From NCBI RefSeq assembly GCF_009937955.1, contig NZ_AP018439.1, positions 5,084,001 to 5,148,000 of the forward strand: DNA of 64,000 bases. Reading direction: 5' to 3'. Below, one piece after another: positions 55,495 to 64,000 of the stretch. How positions within the stretch are numbered: the stretch's first letter is position 1; each line of letters starts with the position of its first letter. The stretch is from Undibacterium sp. KW1 (lineage in GTDB: Bacteria; Pseudomonadota; Gammaproteobacteria; Burkholderiales; Burkholderiaceae_D). The notes below the pieces were generated by a model. The model had not been told where the DNA came from. It saw nothing but the letters and a program-made list of their open reading frames with translations, and did no database searches. Both the position numbers and the translations under genes were made by a program.

Positions 55495-56772
55495 ATGCGT
55501 CTTCTTTACTCCCTGGTATGGGGCCTCTCCCTGCCGTTTGCCCTGTTCCGTCTCTGGTGGCGTGGACGCCTTGAGCCCGGTTATCGTCAGCATATCGCTG
55601 AACGCCTGGGCTTTTACCCAGCTTCTGCAAGCGTGCCAACGATCTGGGTGCATGCTGTCTCAGCCGGTGAAACACGTGCGGCTGAACCGCTGATACGAGC
55701 CCTGCTGGCGCGCTGCCCTGAACACCGTATCTTGCTGACGCATATGACAGCCACCGGGCGTGAGACGGGCGGCAAGCTGTTTGCCGATGTAGGCCCAAGG
55801 CTGCAACAGGCATTTTTGCCATATGACATCAACTGGATGATCATACGTTTCCTGCAGCATTTTTCGCCGCAACTGTGCATCTTGATAGAGACAGAAGTCT
55901 GGCCTAACCTGATTGCCCAGTGTGAGGCCAAGTCCATCCCCGTGACGCTGGTGAATGCCCGTTTGTCAGAAAAATCTTTGCGCAAGGCCCAGCGGCTGGC
56001 CTCGCTGATCTTGCCTGCGGCGCGTGCCATCAGCAGTGTGGCGGCACAATCTAATCCCGATGCCCTGCGTCTTCATGAGCTAGGCATAGAACAACCGGGT
56101 GTGACCGGCAATATGAAGTTTGACGTGACACCGCCGCCATTGATGGGTGAGCGCGGTGCAGCCCTGCGCCGCAGCTTTGGCGAGCGCCAGGTGATCTTGT
56201 GCGCCAGCACCCGCGATGGCGAAGAAGAGCTGATACTGCAAGCCTTTGTTGAGCAGGTGCCTTTGCTGCAAACCAACCCGCTGCTGATCATCACGCCACG
56301 CCACCCGCAACGCTTTGACCATGTGGCCGGCCTGCTGGAATCACATGGCATTAAATATCTGCGCCGCTCCAGCCTGAACCATGAAGAGATCGCCCCTATA
56401 GGTAAAGACATACAGGTCATACTCGGTGACAGCATGGGCGAGATGTATATGTACTATGCGGCCTGCGATATTGCCTTTGTCGGTGGCAGCCTGGTGCCAC
56501 TCGGTGGCCATAACCTGATTGAAGCCTGTGCCATGGGCAAGCCTGTACTGACAGGCACGCATACCTTCAATTTTTCTGAGATCACTGACCAGGCGATTGC
56601 CAGCGGTGCAGCCTTCCGTGTCGATGGTGCGCTGAGCCTGTTCCGCCAGGCTCATGCCCTGCTGGCTGACAAGCCAAAATGCCATCGCATGGGTGAGGCA
56701 GCCTACACGTTCTTTTTGCAGCATCAGGGCGCAACCGCACGTACCATGCAGATGCTGGAAAAATATCTATGA
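55495..56772 (+). CDS. waaA: Kdo transferase
   Basis: 425 residues. An N-terminal membrane anchor (about 3-22), WVHAVSAGETRAAEPLIRALL, the ETEVWPNLI acidic motif, ASTRDGEE and VGGSLVPLGGHNLIEACAMGKPV in the GT30 donor site are all present. It transfers Kdo from CMP-Kdo to lipid IVA. The stop overlaps the convergent histidine-kinase gene by six bases. Confidence 0.97.
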   Translation: MRLLYSLVWGLSLPFALFRLWWRGRLEPGYRQHIAERLGFYPASASVPTIWVHAVSAGETRAAEPLIRALLARCPEHRILLTHMTATGRETGGKLFADVGPRLQQAFLPYDINWMIIRFLQHFSPQLCILIETEVWPNLIAQCEAKSIPVTLVNARLSEKSLRKAQRLASLILPAARAISSVAAQSNPDALRLHELGIEQPGVTGNMKFDVTPPPLMGERGAALRRSFGERQVILCASTRDGEEELILQAFVEQVPLLQTNPLLIITPRHPQRFDHVAGLLESHGIKYLRRSSLNHEEIAPIGKDIQVILGDSMGEMYMYYAACDIAFVGGSLVPLGGHNLIEACAMGKPVLTGTHTFNFSEITDQAIASGAAFRVDGALSLFRQAHALLADKPKCHRMGEAAYTFFLQHQGATARTMQMLEKYL

Positions 56773-59700
56773 TGTGGTACTGCCGACAGGACTGACATTA
56801 TCGAGTATCTGCAGAGCCGCCTCAAAGTCAAACGCCTGCAGGGCCCGCACAAATTCATCAGCCTGCGCCCCCAATACCTGGCGCATGCTGGGCTGGTGGG
56901 TATTGAAATAATCGAGTGCTTCACTGTCTGAGTCTTCGAGATACTGGCGCAAGGTCGTGAACAGACCAGCAATTTCTGCTGCATCAGTAGTATTTCGGTC
57001 TCGCCCTGTCTGCTCTGCCTCTTTCTCCTGTAAAGCGGCTTTAGTCGCCTGATCTTGCAAAACCTGTTTCAGGGCATTGATAAGTTCTGCACTGGCCGCA
57101 CTGAATTTTTGTAGCAGAGCCTCATTCTCTTCAGAATTTTCTATAGCCAGCTCCAGCTCAGTGGATACTGCAGCCAGTGCTGTCGCACCGATATTGCCCG
57201 CCGCACCGCGCATGGTATGGGCTTCGCGCTCTGCCGTGCCACGGTCACCCCGCTCCAATGCCTGCCTGATCTTGTCTGGCGCACTTGCAGCACTTTCAAC
57301 AAAGATTTGCAGCAGGCGCAAGTAGAGGTCGAGATTCTGGCTGCAACGGCGCAAGGCGGGGGCGACATCGACACCGGGTATGTTCAGGTCGTGGACAGGG
57401 GCCCCTGGCTTGACTGGCTCCGCCTTGGTGGTTGCTGTGGCGGGTGCATCGGGTACAGTACCAACAGCCGCTGCCGTCACGGCTGGTGCTGATGCTGAGT
57501 CTTCAGCCTGATAACCTGGCATGCGCTGGCCACACCAGCGGGCAAGAGTGGCAAAGAAACTGTCGGGGTCTATCGGCTTGGCGATATGGTCATTCATGCC
57601 GGTATCAAGGCAGCGTTGCCGCTCTTCATTCATGGCGTGCGCGGTCATGGCGATGATGGGCAAGTCCAGCCATTCGGGGTAAGAGCGGATGACGGTAGTG
57701 GCGGCATAGCCGTCCATCTCCGGCATTTGCAAGTCCATCAGCACGATGTCATACGGGTTGCCCTGGTTCAGCTTGTCGATAGCGATGCGGCCATTGTCGG
57801 CCACATCGACGATCATGCCTGCCTCAGTCATCAGCTCAGCAGCAATTTGCTGGTTGATATGATTGTCTTCTACCAGCAGGATGCGCATGCCTTCAAAGCG
57901 GCAGTCGCTATGTGTCTCAACTGCAGTGCTGTCAGGCGCCTCACGCGATGTGGCACTGATACGCAGCAGGACCTCCAGCAAACCCGCCATGCCTGTGGGC
58001 TTGGACAGATAGGCGAGTGGTGCATAAGTCCTGGCTTGCATGGTGGTTTCATCAAAACTCATAGTGGTCAGCATGATGACCTGGGGTGCTTCCTTGCCCA
58101 TGCTGGCGGCGATGGCATTCATGGTGGCGGCACCATCCATGTCAGGCATGTGGGCATCAAGTAACAGTAAATCATAGGGGTGACCATGTACCCTGGCTTC
58201 GCTCAGCATGTGCAGAGCCAGCTTGCCGCTGTTGGCAGCATTCACTGTCAGGCCAAGTTGCTGGCCCAGCTTTTGCAAATGCATGCGGGCAACGTCATGG
58301 TCATCCACGACCAGCAGCTTCAGGCTTTGTACCTGTTCAGGCAAGACGATTTGCGGAGCCGGGGTAGCAAACGCGAACCAGGAAGTGAAATGAAAATTAC
58401 TGCCCTTGCCTACCTGGCTTTCTACCCAGATCGTGCCACCCATGAGTTCAACCAGGTGCCTGGAGATAGTCAGGCCCAGCCCAGTGCCGCCATATTTACG
58501 GGTAGTGGAACTATCCGCCTGGGTAAAGGCCTGGAACAGGTTTTCCTGCTGCTCTTCTGTCATGCCGACGCCGGTATCCTGCACGCTGAATTGCAGTTGC
58601 ACCTTGTCGATTTCTGCCTGCACCTGCTTGACCAGGATGATGACTGAGCCCTGATCGGTAAACTTGATGGCATTATTGACCAGGTTGGTAATGATCTGGC
58701 CCAGGCGCAAGGGGTCGCCGCGCATGCTGCGCGGGACATGGGTATCGATATCAAATACCAGTTCTATGTCTTTTTCTGCGACCTTGTGGGCAACGATGGT
58801 GGCAACATCGTCGATGACATCGGCCAGTACAAATTCGGCAGATTCTATATCGAGCTTGCCTGCTTCTATCTTGGAAAAATCCAGGATGTCATTCACCACG
58901 CCGAGCAGCGAAGTACCAGCACTATGTATTTTGTCGATATAGTCGCGCTGCTTCAGGCTCAGGCGGGTTTTCTTGGCCAGGTGCGAGAGACCGATGATGG
59001 CATTCATCGGTGTGCGTATCTCATGGCTCATATTCGCCAGGAAATAGGACTTGGCAATGGTAGCCTGCTCAGCCTGCTCCTTGGCTTCGCGCAGTTCATC
59101 TTTTTGCAGATAGGTTTCGGTTTCATCTATCCAGAAACCATTCCATATCCAATCCCCATTGACACGCTTGGGTGCCACGGTTTGCGAGCGCAACCAGCGC
59201 ACCTCGCCATCGACAAGAACACGCTGGTGAAAATTGCTGGAGGTGCGGTTATCAACGGCCCGGTTCAGGCTGGCCTCGGCAGTTTCACGGTCTTCTGCCA
59301 GTGTGGTGCGCCAGCGCGCGTCCTTGTCGGCCAGCAAGTCTGCTGCTGGCACACCCATGACGTTTTTCACATTCTCGCTGACATAGGCATATTCTCTTTG
59401 CCCATCCGGCCTCTCACGGTATTGATAAACCGAGAGTGGCAGGACATCGGTGAGATCGGTCAGGCGCTTGCGTTCACGGTCAGCCTCGGCAGTTCTCTGC
59501 CTGACCAGTTCTTCGAGCTGGCTTTGTTGGTAAGAGAAACGACTGACACGCCAGCGATAGGCCAGGAAGATCAGACCCAGCAGGATAAGGCTGACGATGA
59601 TCCTGAACCACCACTCCATCCAGAATGGTGGCGTGATGGTGATGAGCAGGCTGGCACCTTCTTCACTCCACTCGCCATCCTTGGTGGCGGCACGCGTCCT

Positions 59701-62054
59701 GAACACATATTCGCCTGCGCCCAGATTGGTATAGTTGGCAGCACGGTGGGCACCATCTATCTGTACCCAGTCCTGGTCAAAGCCATCGAGCTTGTAGGCA
59801 TAGCGATAATGCAGGGGGTCGGAATAATTCAGTGCGGCAAATTCTATCGATACAACACTGTGCTTGTAAGACAGGGTGATGGATCTGGCATCAGAAATAT
59901 TGCCGTCCATCTTCACACCTGCAGGCAATTTGCCGCCACGTACGGACTGGTTGAAAATCAAAAAATCAGTAATTGTTGTGACAGGTTTGGCAGTGTTATC
60001 GCGTATGGCTTTAGGATAAAACCAGGCCATGCCCTGAAAGCCACCAAAATACAACGCACCGTCAGCATCACGGTGACTGGCCCCTACCGTGAATGTGCCA
60101 TCGATGAGGCCATCATCGGCGGAATATTTTTTGATGGTCTTCCTGTCCGGCCCGAGTTTGTACAAACCACCATCGGTGCTGATCCACAGATTGCCAGCTT
60201 CATCTTCAGCAAAACCGGCGGTCGCATCATTCCCCAATGCACCACCGTAACGAATAAAACTGATCTTGCCATCCGCGCCCTGCACCATCTGGTTCAGGCC
60301 GCTGGCCGTGCCTACCCAGATCACCCCGGCCTTGTCTTCATACACGGCATATACGCGGCTATGGCTCAGGCTATCCGGGTTATCGGGATCGTGGGCATGA
60401 TGTTCAAAGCGGCCTGTGCTGCGGTCCAGCCTGTCGAGGCCGCCAAAGCTGCCCACCCAGAACTGGTCGCGACGGTCAAACAGGATGGACACTACCCGGC
60501 CATGGGCAAGGCTGTCGCTGTCCCTGGGATTATGCATATAGCGCTTGAACTTGCCACCCTGCATGAGGTTCAGGCCGTCATCGCTACCCACCCATAAATT
60601 ACCTGCCCTGTCATAGGCCAGCGAGTGCACGATGCTGGAACTGATGCTGTCTGCCTGCTTGGGGTCATTCTGGAAATGCTGCGCACGCGCGGTCACGGTG
60701 TCGAACAGGTTCAGGCCATCCTGGGTACCGACCCAGAGCTTGCCCTCAGGTGCCAGCTTCAAAGCCCTGATCTTGCTATTACTGAGGCTGTTTGGCATGC
60801 TGTCCAGGTGATGATAGGCGCGCACCTGACCGCTGGCCTTGTCGAGACGGTTCAGGCCATCGCCGGTACCTATCCAGACCACGCCGTCCTTGCTGGTAAT
60901 GGCTGAGACTGTATTATTGCTGAGGGTCTTGGCTTCGCCCGGCAAATGCAGCAGGCGCTCGAACCCACCACTGGCCAGATTGGTCCGGCTGGCACCACCG
61001 AGCCAGGTGCCTACCCATAAGGTGCCGGTACGGTCTTGCAGCAGCCGCGTGACGCGGTTGTCAGCCAGGCTGTGCCTGTCGCTGGCATGATGGCGGTAAG
61101 ATGAGAATGTGTTGTCGGCAGCGTTCCAGCGCTTGAGACCATCATCGGTGCCTACCCAGATCACGCCGTCACGGTCTTCCAGCAAAGAAGTGACAGGGCC
61201 CGGCTCCAGGCCTTCTGCCCGCCCAAAGCGGCGTTTTTGCTTACGGTCGCGTGACCATAGCTCCAGCCCGGCCGAGGTGGCGATCCACAGGTTACCCTGT
61301 TTGTCGCTGAGCAGGGCCTGTACATTATTGTGGCGCGGGTCTGGTCTGGCATCGCTGTCCAGGCGAAAATTCTCGAAGGCGGTCTTGCCCCGGTACATGA
61401 CGCTGAGACCGGCATTACTGCCCGCCCACAGGTTGCCATCCTTATCCAGGTTCAGTGCACTGATCTGGTCACTGGCGATGCTGGCGGCATCCTTGTCGTC
61501 ATGACGCAGGATCTGGAAACGGGCAGTATCCGGGTCAAAATACGCGAGGCCATCACCTGTTGCCAGCCACAGGCCTGAGCTGCTGTCACTGATAATGGCC
61601 TGTATCTGGTTGCCGCCAGAGCTGCGGATATCGGCGAGGTTGCGCTTATACCTGACCATGGTCTCGGTTGCCATGTCATAACGGTGCAGGCCGCCATTGC
61701 GCGTGCCCACCCATATCCTGCCCTTGTCATCCTGATGCAGGGCCCAGACCCAGTTGTCGGTGAGGCTGTCTGTACGGCTGGGGTCATGGCGGAAAAATAC
61801 CACCTTGGCACCGTCATAGCGATGCAGCCCCCCTGGGTGCCAAACCACATATAGCCCTGGCGGTCTTGCAGCATGGATTGCACGGATTCATGCTGGAAAC
61901 CCTGGTCCCGCCCAACCTGCTCAAAACGCAGGCTTTGCACACTGACCGCATGAGCAGGCTGGCAAAACAAAAGGAAAACCAGGCACAGCAAGCTGATGCA
62001 GGCGAACAGGAACTGAGGAAAAGTATATCGCCTAGCCAAACTGCCCTGCCTCAT
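56767..62054 (-). CDS. Giant hybrid sensor histidine kinase, apparent frameshift near start
   Basis: Open frame from 62054 gives a signal peptide and SLRFEQVGRDQGFQHESVQS...GYMWFGTQ, then loses frame in a run of six C (plus strand 61828-61833). The following frame carries the rest. With one base restored it is about 1762 residues. Order: Reg_prop beta-propeller repeats (GNLWVGS-, GVIWVGT-type), Y_Y_Y domain, membrane helix, PAS, HisKA with MSHEIRTPMN (His at residue 942 of the downstream frame), ATPase, two receiver domains (LLLLDAHMPDMDG; IVLMDLQMPEMDG) and a C-terminal Hpt (AHTMRGAAGN). It resembles the hybrid two-component systems that sense polysaccharides. Overlaps waaA by six bases. Confidence 0.9.
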
Positions 62055-62751
62055 TATGTGCCCTCTGTTTTTATTGAATTTCTTGGATCAAATTTTGTTC
62101 AAGTATATGTTATACAGTCATCAAGAAATCACTGTTACCCCTGAGATTCGCAGAGTTTTTCACAGTTTGTAGGGAATTCGCTAAAAAGCGGCAAGTTTGG
62201 CTAGACTTACTGACATCAGAGCCCTGTCCGGACGCAAGTGGAAACAAAAAACTATGCACGCAGATATCAAAAATACATATCTGCCTGGCAAACCGGATGA
62301 GGAATTTTTTTAACGATAAAAATCTGTTCATGTCATACAGACATGGTTGCCGGAAAGATAAAGTCCGGCCCAACTTCCTGCATCTCTATCCAAAAATCCT
62401 GTATCGCTACGGCAGTTTTCATTCTGCCGGAAAATCAGTTGTTCCGGCTGAAATTTTTGCTTGGTAATTTTGTTATGTCTTGTCTGCAAGATTATTCTTA
62501 TCTAGATGCAGCTCAAGAAAAATTGTCGCAGCGGGGTTTATAATGGAAGCCATCAGACATCAGGATGGTTGGCATTGCGATGCCTTAAATTCAATAGGGC
62601 AATACTTCGCAATACTTCTTTTAATAAGGACTACGCCATCCTGCTTCCCATCTAATACCCAGGCAAAACAGCCTGGCACCCTGCCTGTTTTATTGAACAG
62701 GCAGGGCTTAGGATTCATCTCTGCAACAAGTAACAAAGAAAAACTATTGAT
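62055..62751. other. 697-bp intergenic region with several hairpins
   Basis: No convincing gene. Perfect stem-loops are at 62260-62284 (GCAGATAT/ATATCTGC), 62349-62369 (GCCGGA/TCCGGC), 62410-62429 (CGGCAG/CTGCCG), 62659-62676 (CCAGGC/GCCTGG) and 62679-62706 (CCCTGCCTGTT/AACAGGCAGGG). The last two form a leader just before nrdJ. The gap separates the divergent kinase and nrdJ genes and should contain both promoters. Confidence 0.6.
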
Positions 62752-64000
62752 ATGAACGCAAACGAAAAAATTTTAGGATTGACAGAAATGTCTCCCCAGG
62801 AAATCTCCCTCGATGTCTTGCTCGAAAAATATGCCAAAGGCGATGAAGTCACCATCCATGATGTGCAGTCTCGTGTTGCCAAAGCACTCGCCAGTGTAGA
62901 GCAGCCAGACTTTCAGGCTTACTACGAAGAAAAATTCTTGTGGGCGCAAAAGAATGGTTTTGTACCAGCAGGCCGCATCAATTCTGCCGCTGGCATGGAC
63001 TTGCACGCCACCCTGATCAACTGCTTCGTACAACCGGTAGGTGATTCTGTTTCCAGCGCCACCGATGGCAAGCCTGGCATTTATACCGCTTTGGCAGATG
63101 CCGCAGAAACCATGCGTCGCGGTGGTGGTGTTGGCTATGATTTCTCTACCATACGCCCCAAGGATGCATTGGTGCGCGGCACCCGTTCACGCGCCTCCGG
63201 CCCGGTTTCTTTCATGCAGGTCTTCAATGCATCCTGCTCGACAGTTGAATCTGCCGGTGCGCGTCGTGGTGCGCAGATGGGTGTCTTGCGTGGCGATCAT
63301 CCTGACATCCTGGAATTCATACGCTCCAAGGACCAGGGTGGTTTGACGAATTTCAATATCTCCATCGGTGTTACCGATGAATTCATGGAAGCAGTGGCAA
63401 AAGACACAGACTTTTGTCTGGTCCATAAAGCGGAACCTGGCGAAGACAAAAAAGAAGCCGGTGCCTACCAGCGTGAAGACGGTCTGTGGGTCTATCAAAC
63501 CGTACGCGCACGTGATCTGTGGGATGAGGTCATGAAATCGACCTACGATCATGCAGAACCAGGCATCCTGTTTTTGTCACGCATGAATGCGGAGAATAAT
63601 CTCTACTATTGCGAAAAAATCGAAGCCACCAATCCCTGCGCAGAACAACCGCTGCCTGACTATGGCTGCTGCTGCCTGGGTTCGATCAACCTGACGCGTT
63701 TCATCAAGGGTGCATTCACTGATGCTGCCGAATTTGATTTCACTGCCTTTGAGGCGGTAGTGACTGTAGCGACACGCATGCTCGACAATGTACTCGATGC
63801 CACTGCCTGGCCTTTGCCACAGCAAAAAGCTGAAGCCATGTCCAAGCGCCGTGTCGGCCTGGGCTTCCTTGGCCTGGGTAGCAGCCTGGTCATGCTGGGA
63901 CAGCGTTATGACTCCGATGCTGGCCGTGCTTTCGCACAAAAGGTATCTGAAGTCATGCGCGATGCAGCCTATCTGGCATCGGCAGAACTGGCCAAAGAAA
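62752..64000 (+). CDS. nrdJ: Adenosylcobalamin-dependent (class II) ribonucleotide reductase, 5' part
   Basis: 416 codons from the ATG at 62752; the gene runs off the window. [54 protein letters not shown], and [23 protein letters not shown] are the class II reductase core, with the radical-site Cys in NPCAEQ. It converts ribonucleoside diphosphates to deoxyribonucleotides using vitamin B12. Two hairpins precede it; no complete B12 riboswitch is seen. Confidence 0.95.
   Translation, partial: MNANEKILGLTEMSPQEISLDVLLEKYAKGDEVTIHDVQSRVAKALASVEQPDFQAYYEEKFLWAQKNGFVPAGRINSAAGMDLHATLINCFVQPVGDSVSSATDGKPGIYTALADAAETMRRGGGVGYDFSTIRPKDALVRGTRSRASGPVSFMQVFNASCSTVESAGARRGAQMGVLRGDHPDILEFIRSKDQGGLTNFNISIGVTDEFMEAVAKDTDFCLVHKAEPGEDKKEAGAYQREDGLWVYQTVRARDLWDEVMKSTYDHAEPGILFLSRMNAENNLYYCEKIEATNPCAEQPLPDYGCCCLGSINLTRFIKGAFTDAAEFDFTAFEAVVTVATRMLDNVLDATAWPLPQQKAEAMSKRRVGLGFLGLGSSLVMLGQRYDSDAGRAFAQKVSEVMRDAAYLASAELAKE

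Noticed and set aside
58738..60597. Long open frame (619 codons) on the plus strand opposite the hybrid kinase
   Set aside because: It is antisense to a gene with unmistakable domains. No ribosome binding site or family similarity is seen, and codon-pattern mirroring explains its openness.
62655..62710. Cobalamin riboswitch upstream of nrdJ
   Set aside because: Only a B12-box-like fragment matches; the GCCACTG core and the surrounding junction are missing, so I did not annotate it as a riboswitch.
62480..62755. 91-codon open frame just before nrdJ
   Set aside because: Low-complexity, no family, and it covers the hairpins directly preceding nrdJ; no good ribosome binding site.

Overview
The window is 64 kb of a Gram-negative chromosome, read as a betaproteobacterium of the Burkholderiales, probably Oxalobacteraceae (an Undibacterium-like genome is my best guess). 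This rests on gene content and protein flavour: grpE-dnaK-dnaJ in one block, kdsA and waaA for a Kdo lipopolysaccharide, a class II ribonucleotide reductase and a CHASE-PAS-GGDEF-EAL protein. I see no tRNA, rRNA, CRISPR array, transposase or phage gene.

Layout. 0-5.1 kb: tail of a sodium:solute symporter, a GlxA-type regulator divergent from a LysE exporter, and an MBL-fold hydrolase divergent from a TetR regulator with a clear operator. 5.1-9.5 kb: a MazEF-like toxin-antitoxin pair, small accessory genes, and a MarR regulator divergent from an EamA transporter/nitroreductase pair with two palindromic operators. 9.5-12.2 kb: a compact minus-strand cluster of DUF2256 protein, iron-sulfur photolyase, Trp-rich protein and SDR. 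12.3-20.6 kb: carbonic anhydrase, a solute-binding-like protein, an ECF42-type sigma factor with its YciI partner, a GST, and an unusual NHL-propeller/M23 fusion. 20.6-23.7 kb: the molybdate operon modABC-modE behind a ModE box. 24-28.6 kb: small hypotheticals, a chalcone-isomerase-like protein and the c-di-GMP protein. 28.8-32.9 kb: dnaJ, dnaK and grpE with sigma-32-like promoters and strong hairpins.

33.4-48.1 kb is a surface-glycan locus on the plus strand: rmlB-rmlA-rmlC-rmlD (dTDP-L-rhamnose), an FdtA/QdtA-type isomerase plus aminotransferase (dTDP-3-amino-3,6-dideoxyhexose), a Wzx-like flippase, two glycosyltransferases, an epimerase, a PglC/WbpL-type initiating sugar-phosphate transferase, a WbpM-like 4,6-dehydratase, a phosphomannomutase/phosphoglucomutase and heptosyltransferase I. 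No O-antigen polymerase, ligase or amino-sugar acetyltransferase is visible here. 48.4-54.2 kb mixes an AraC regulator, proline dehydrogenase, an AT-rich patch of decaying small genes, kdsA and a DUF695-like protein. 54.6-62 kb holds an EamA transporter, waaA and a giant hybrid histidine kinase. The window ends inside nrdJ.

Three genes look broken. rmlB and the hybrid kinase each lack one G in a G-run near the 5' end, which is as compatible with a homopolymer base-calling error as with real mutation. A small gene at 51.1-51.5 kb carries an in-frame stop, and a degraded second copy of its 3' half lies about 0.6 kb away. The observations I rate highest are the photolyase cluster, the NHL-M23 fusion, these frameshifts, and the stop-containing gene with its duplicated tail.
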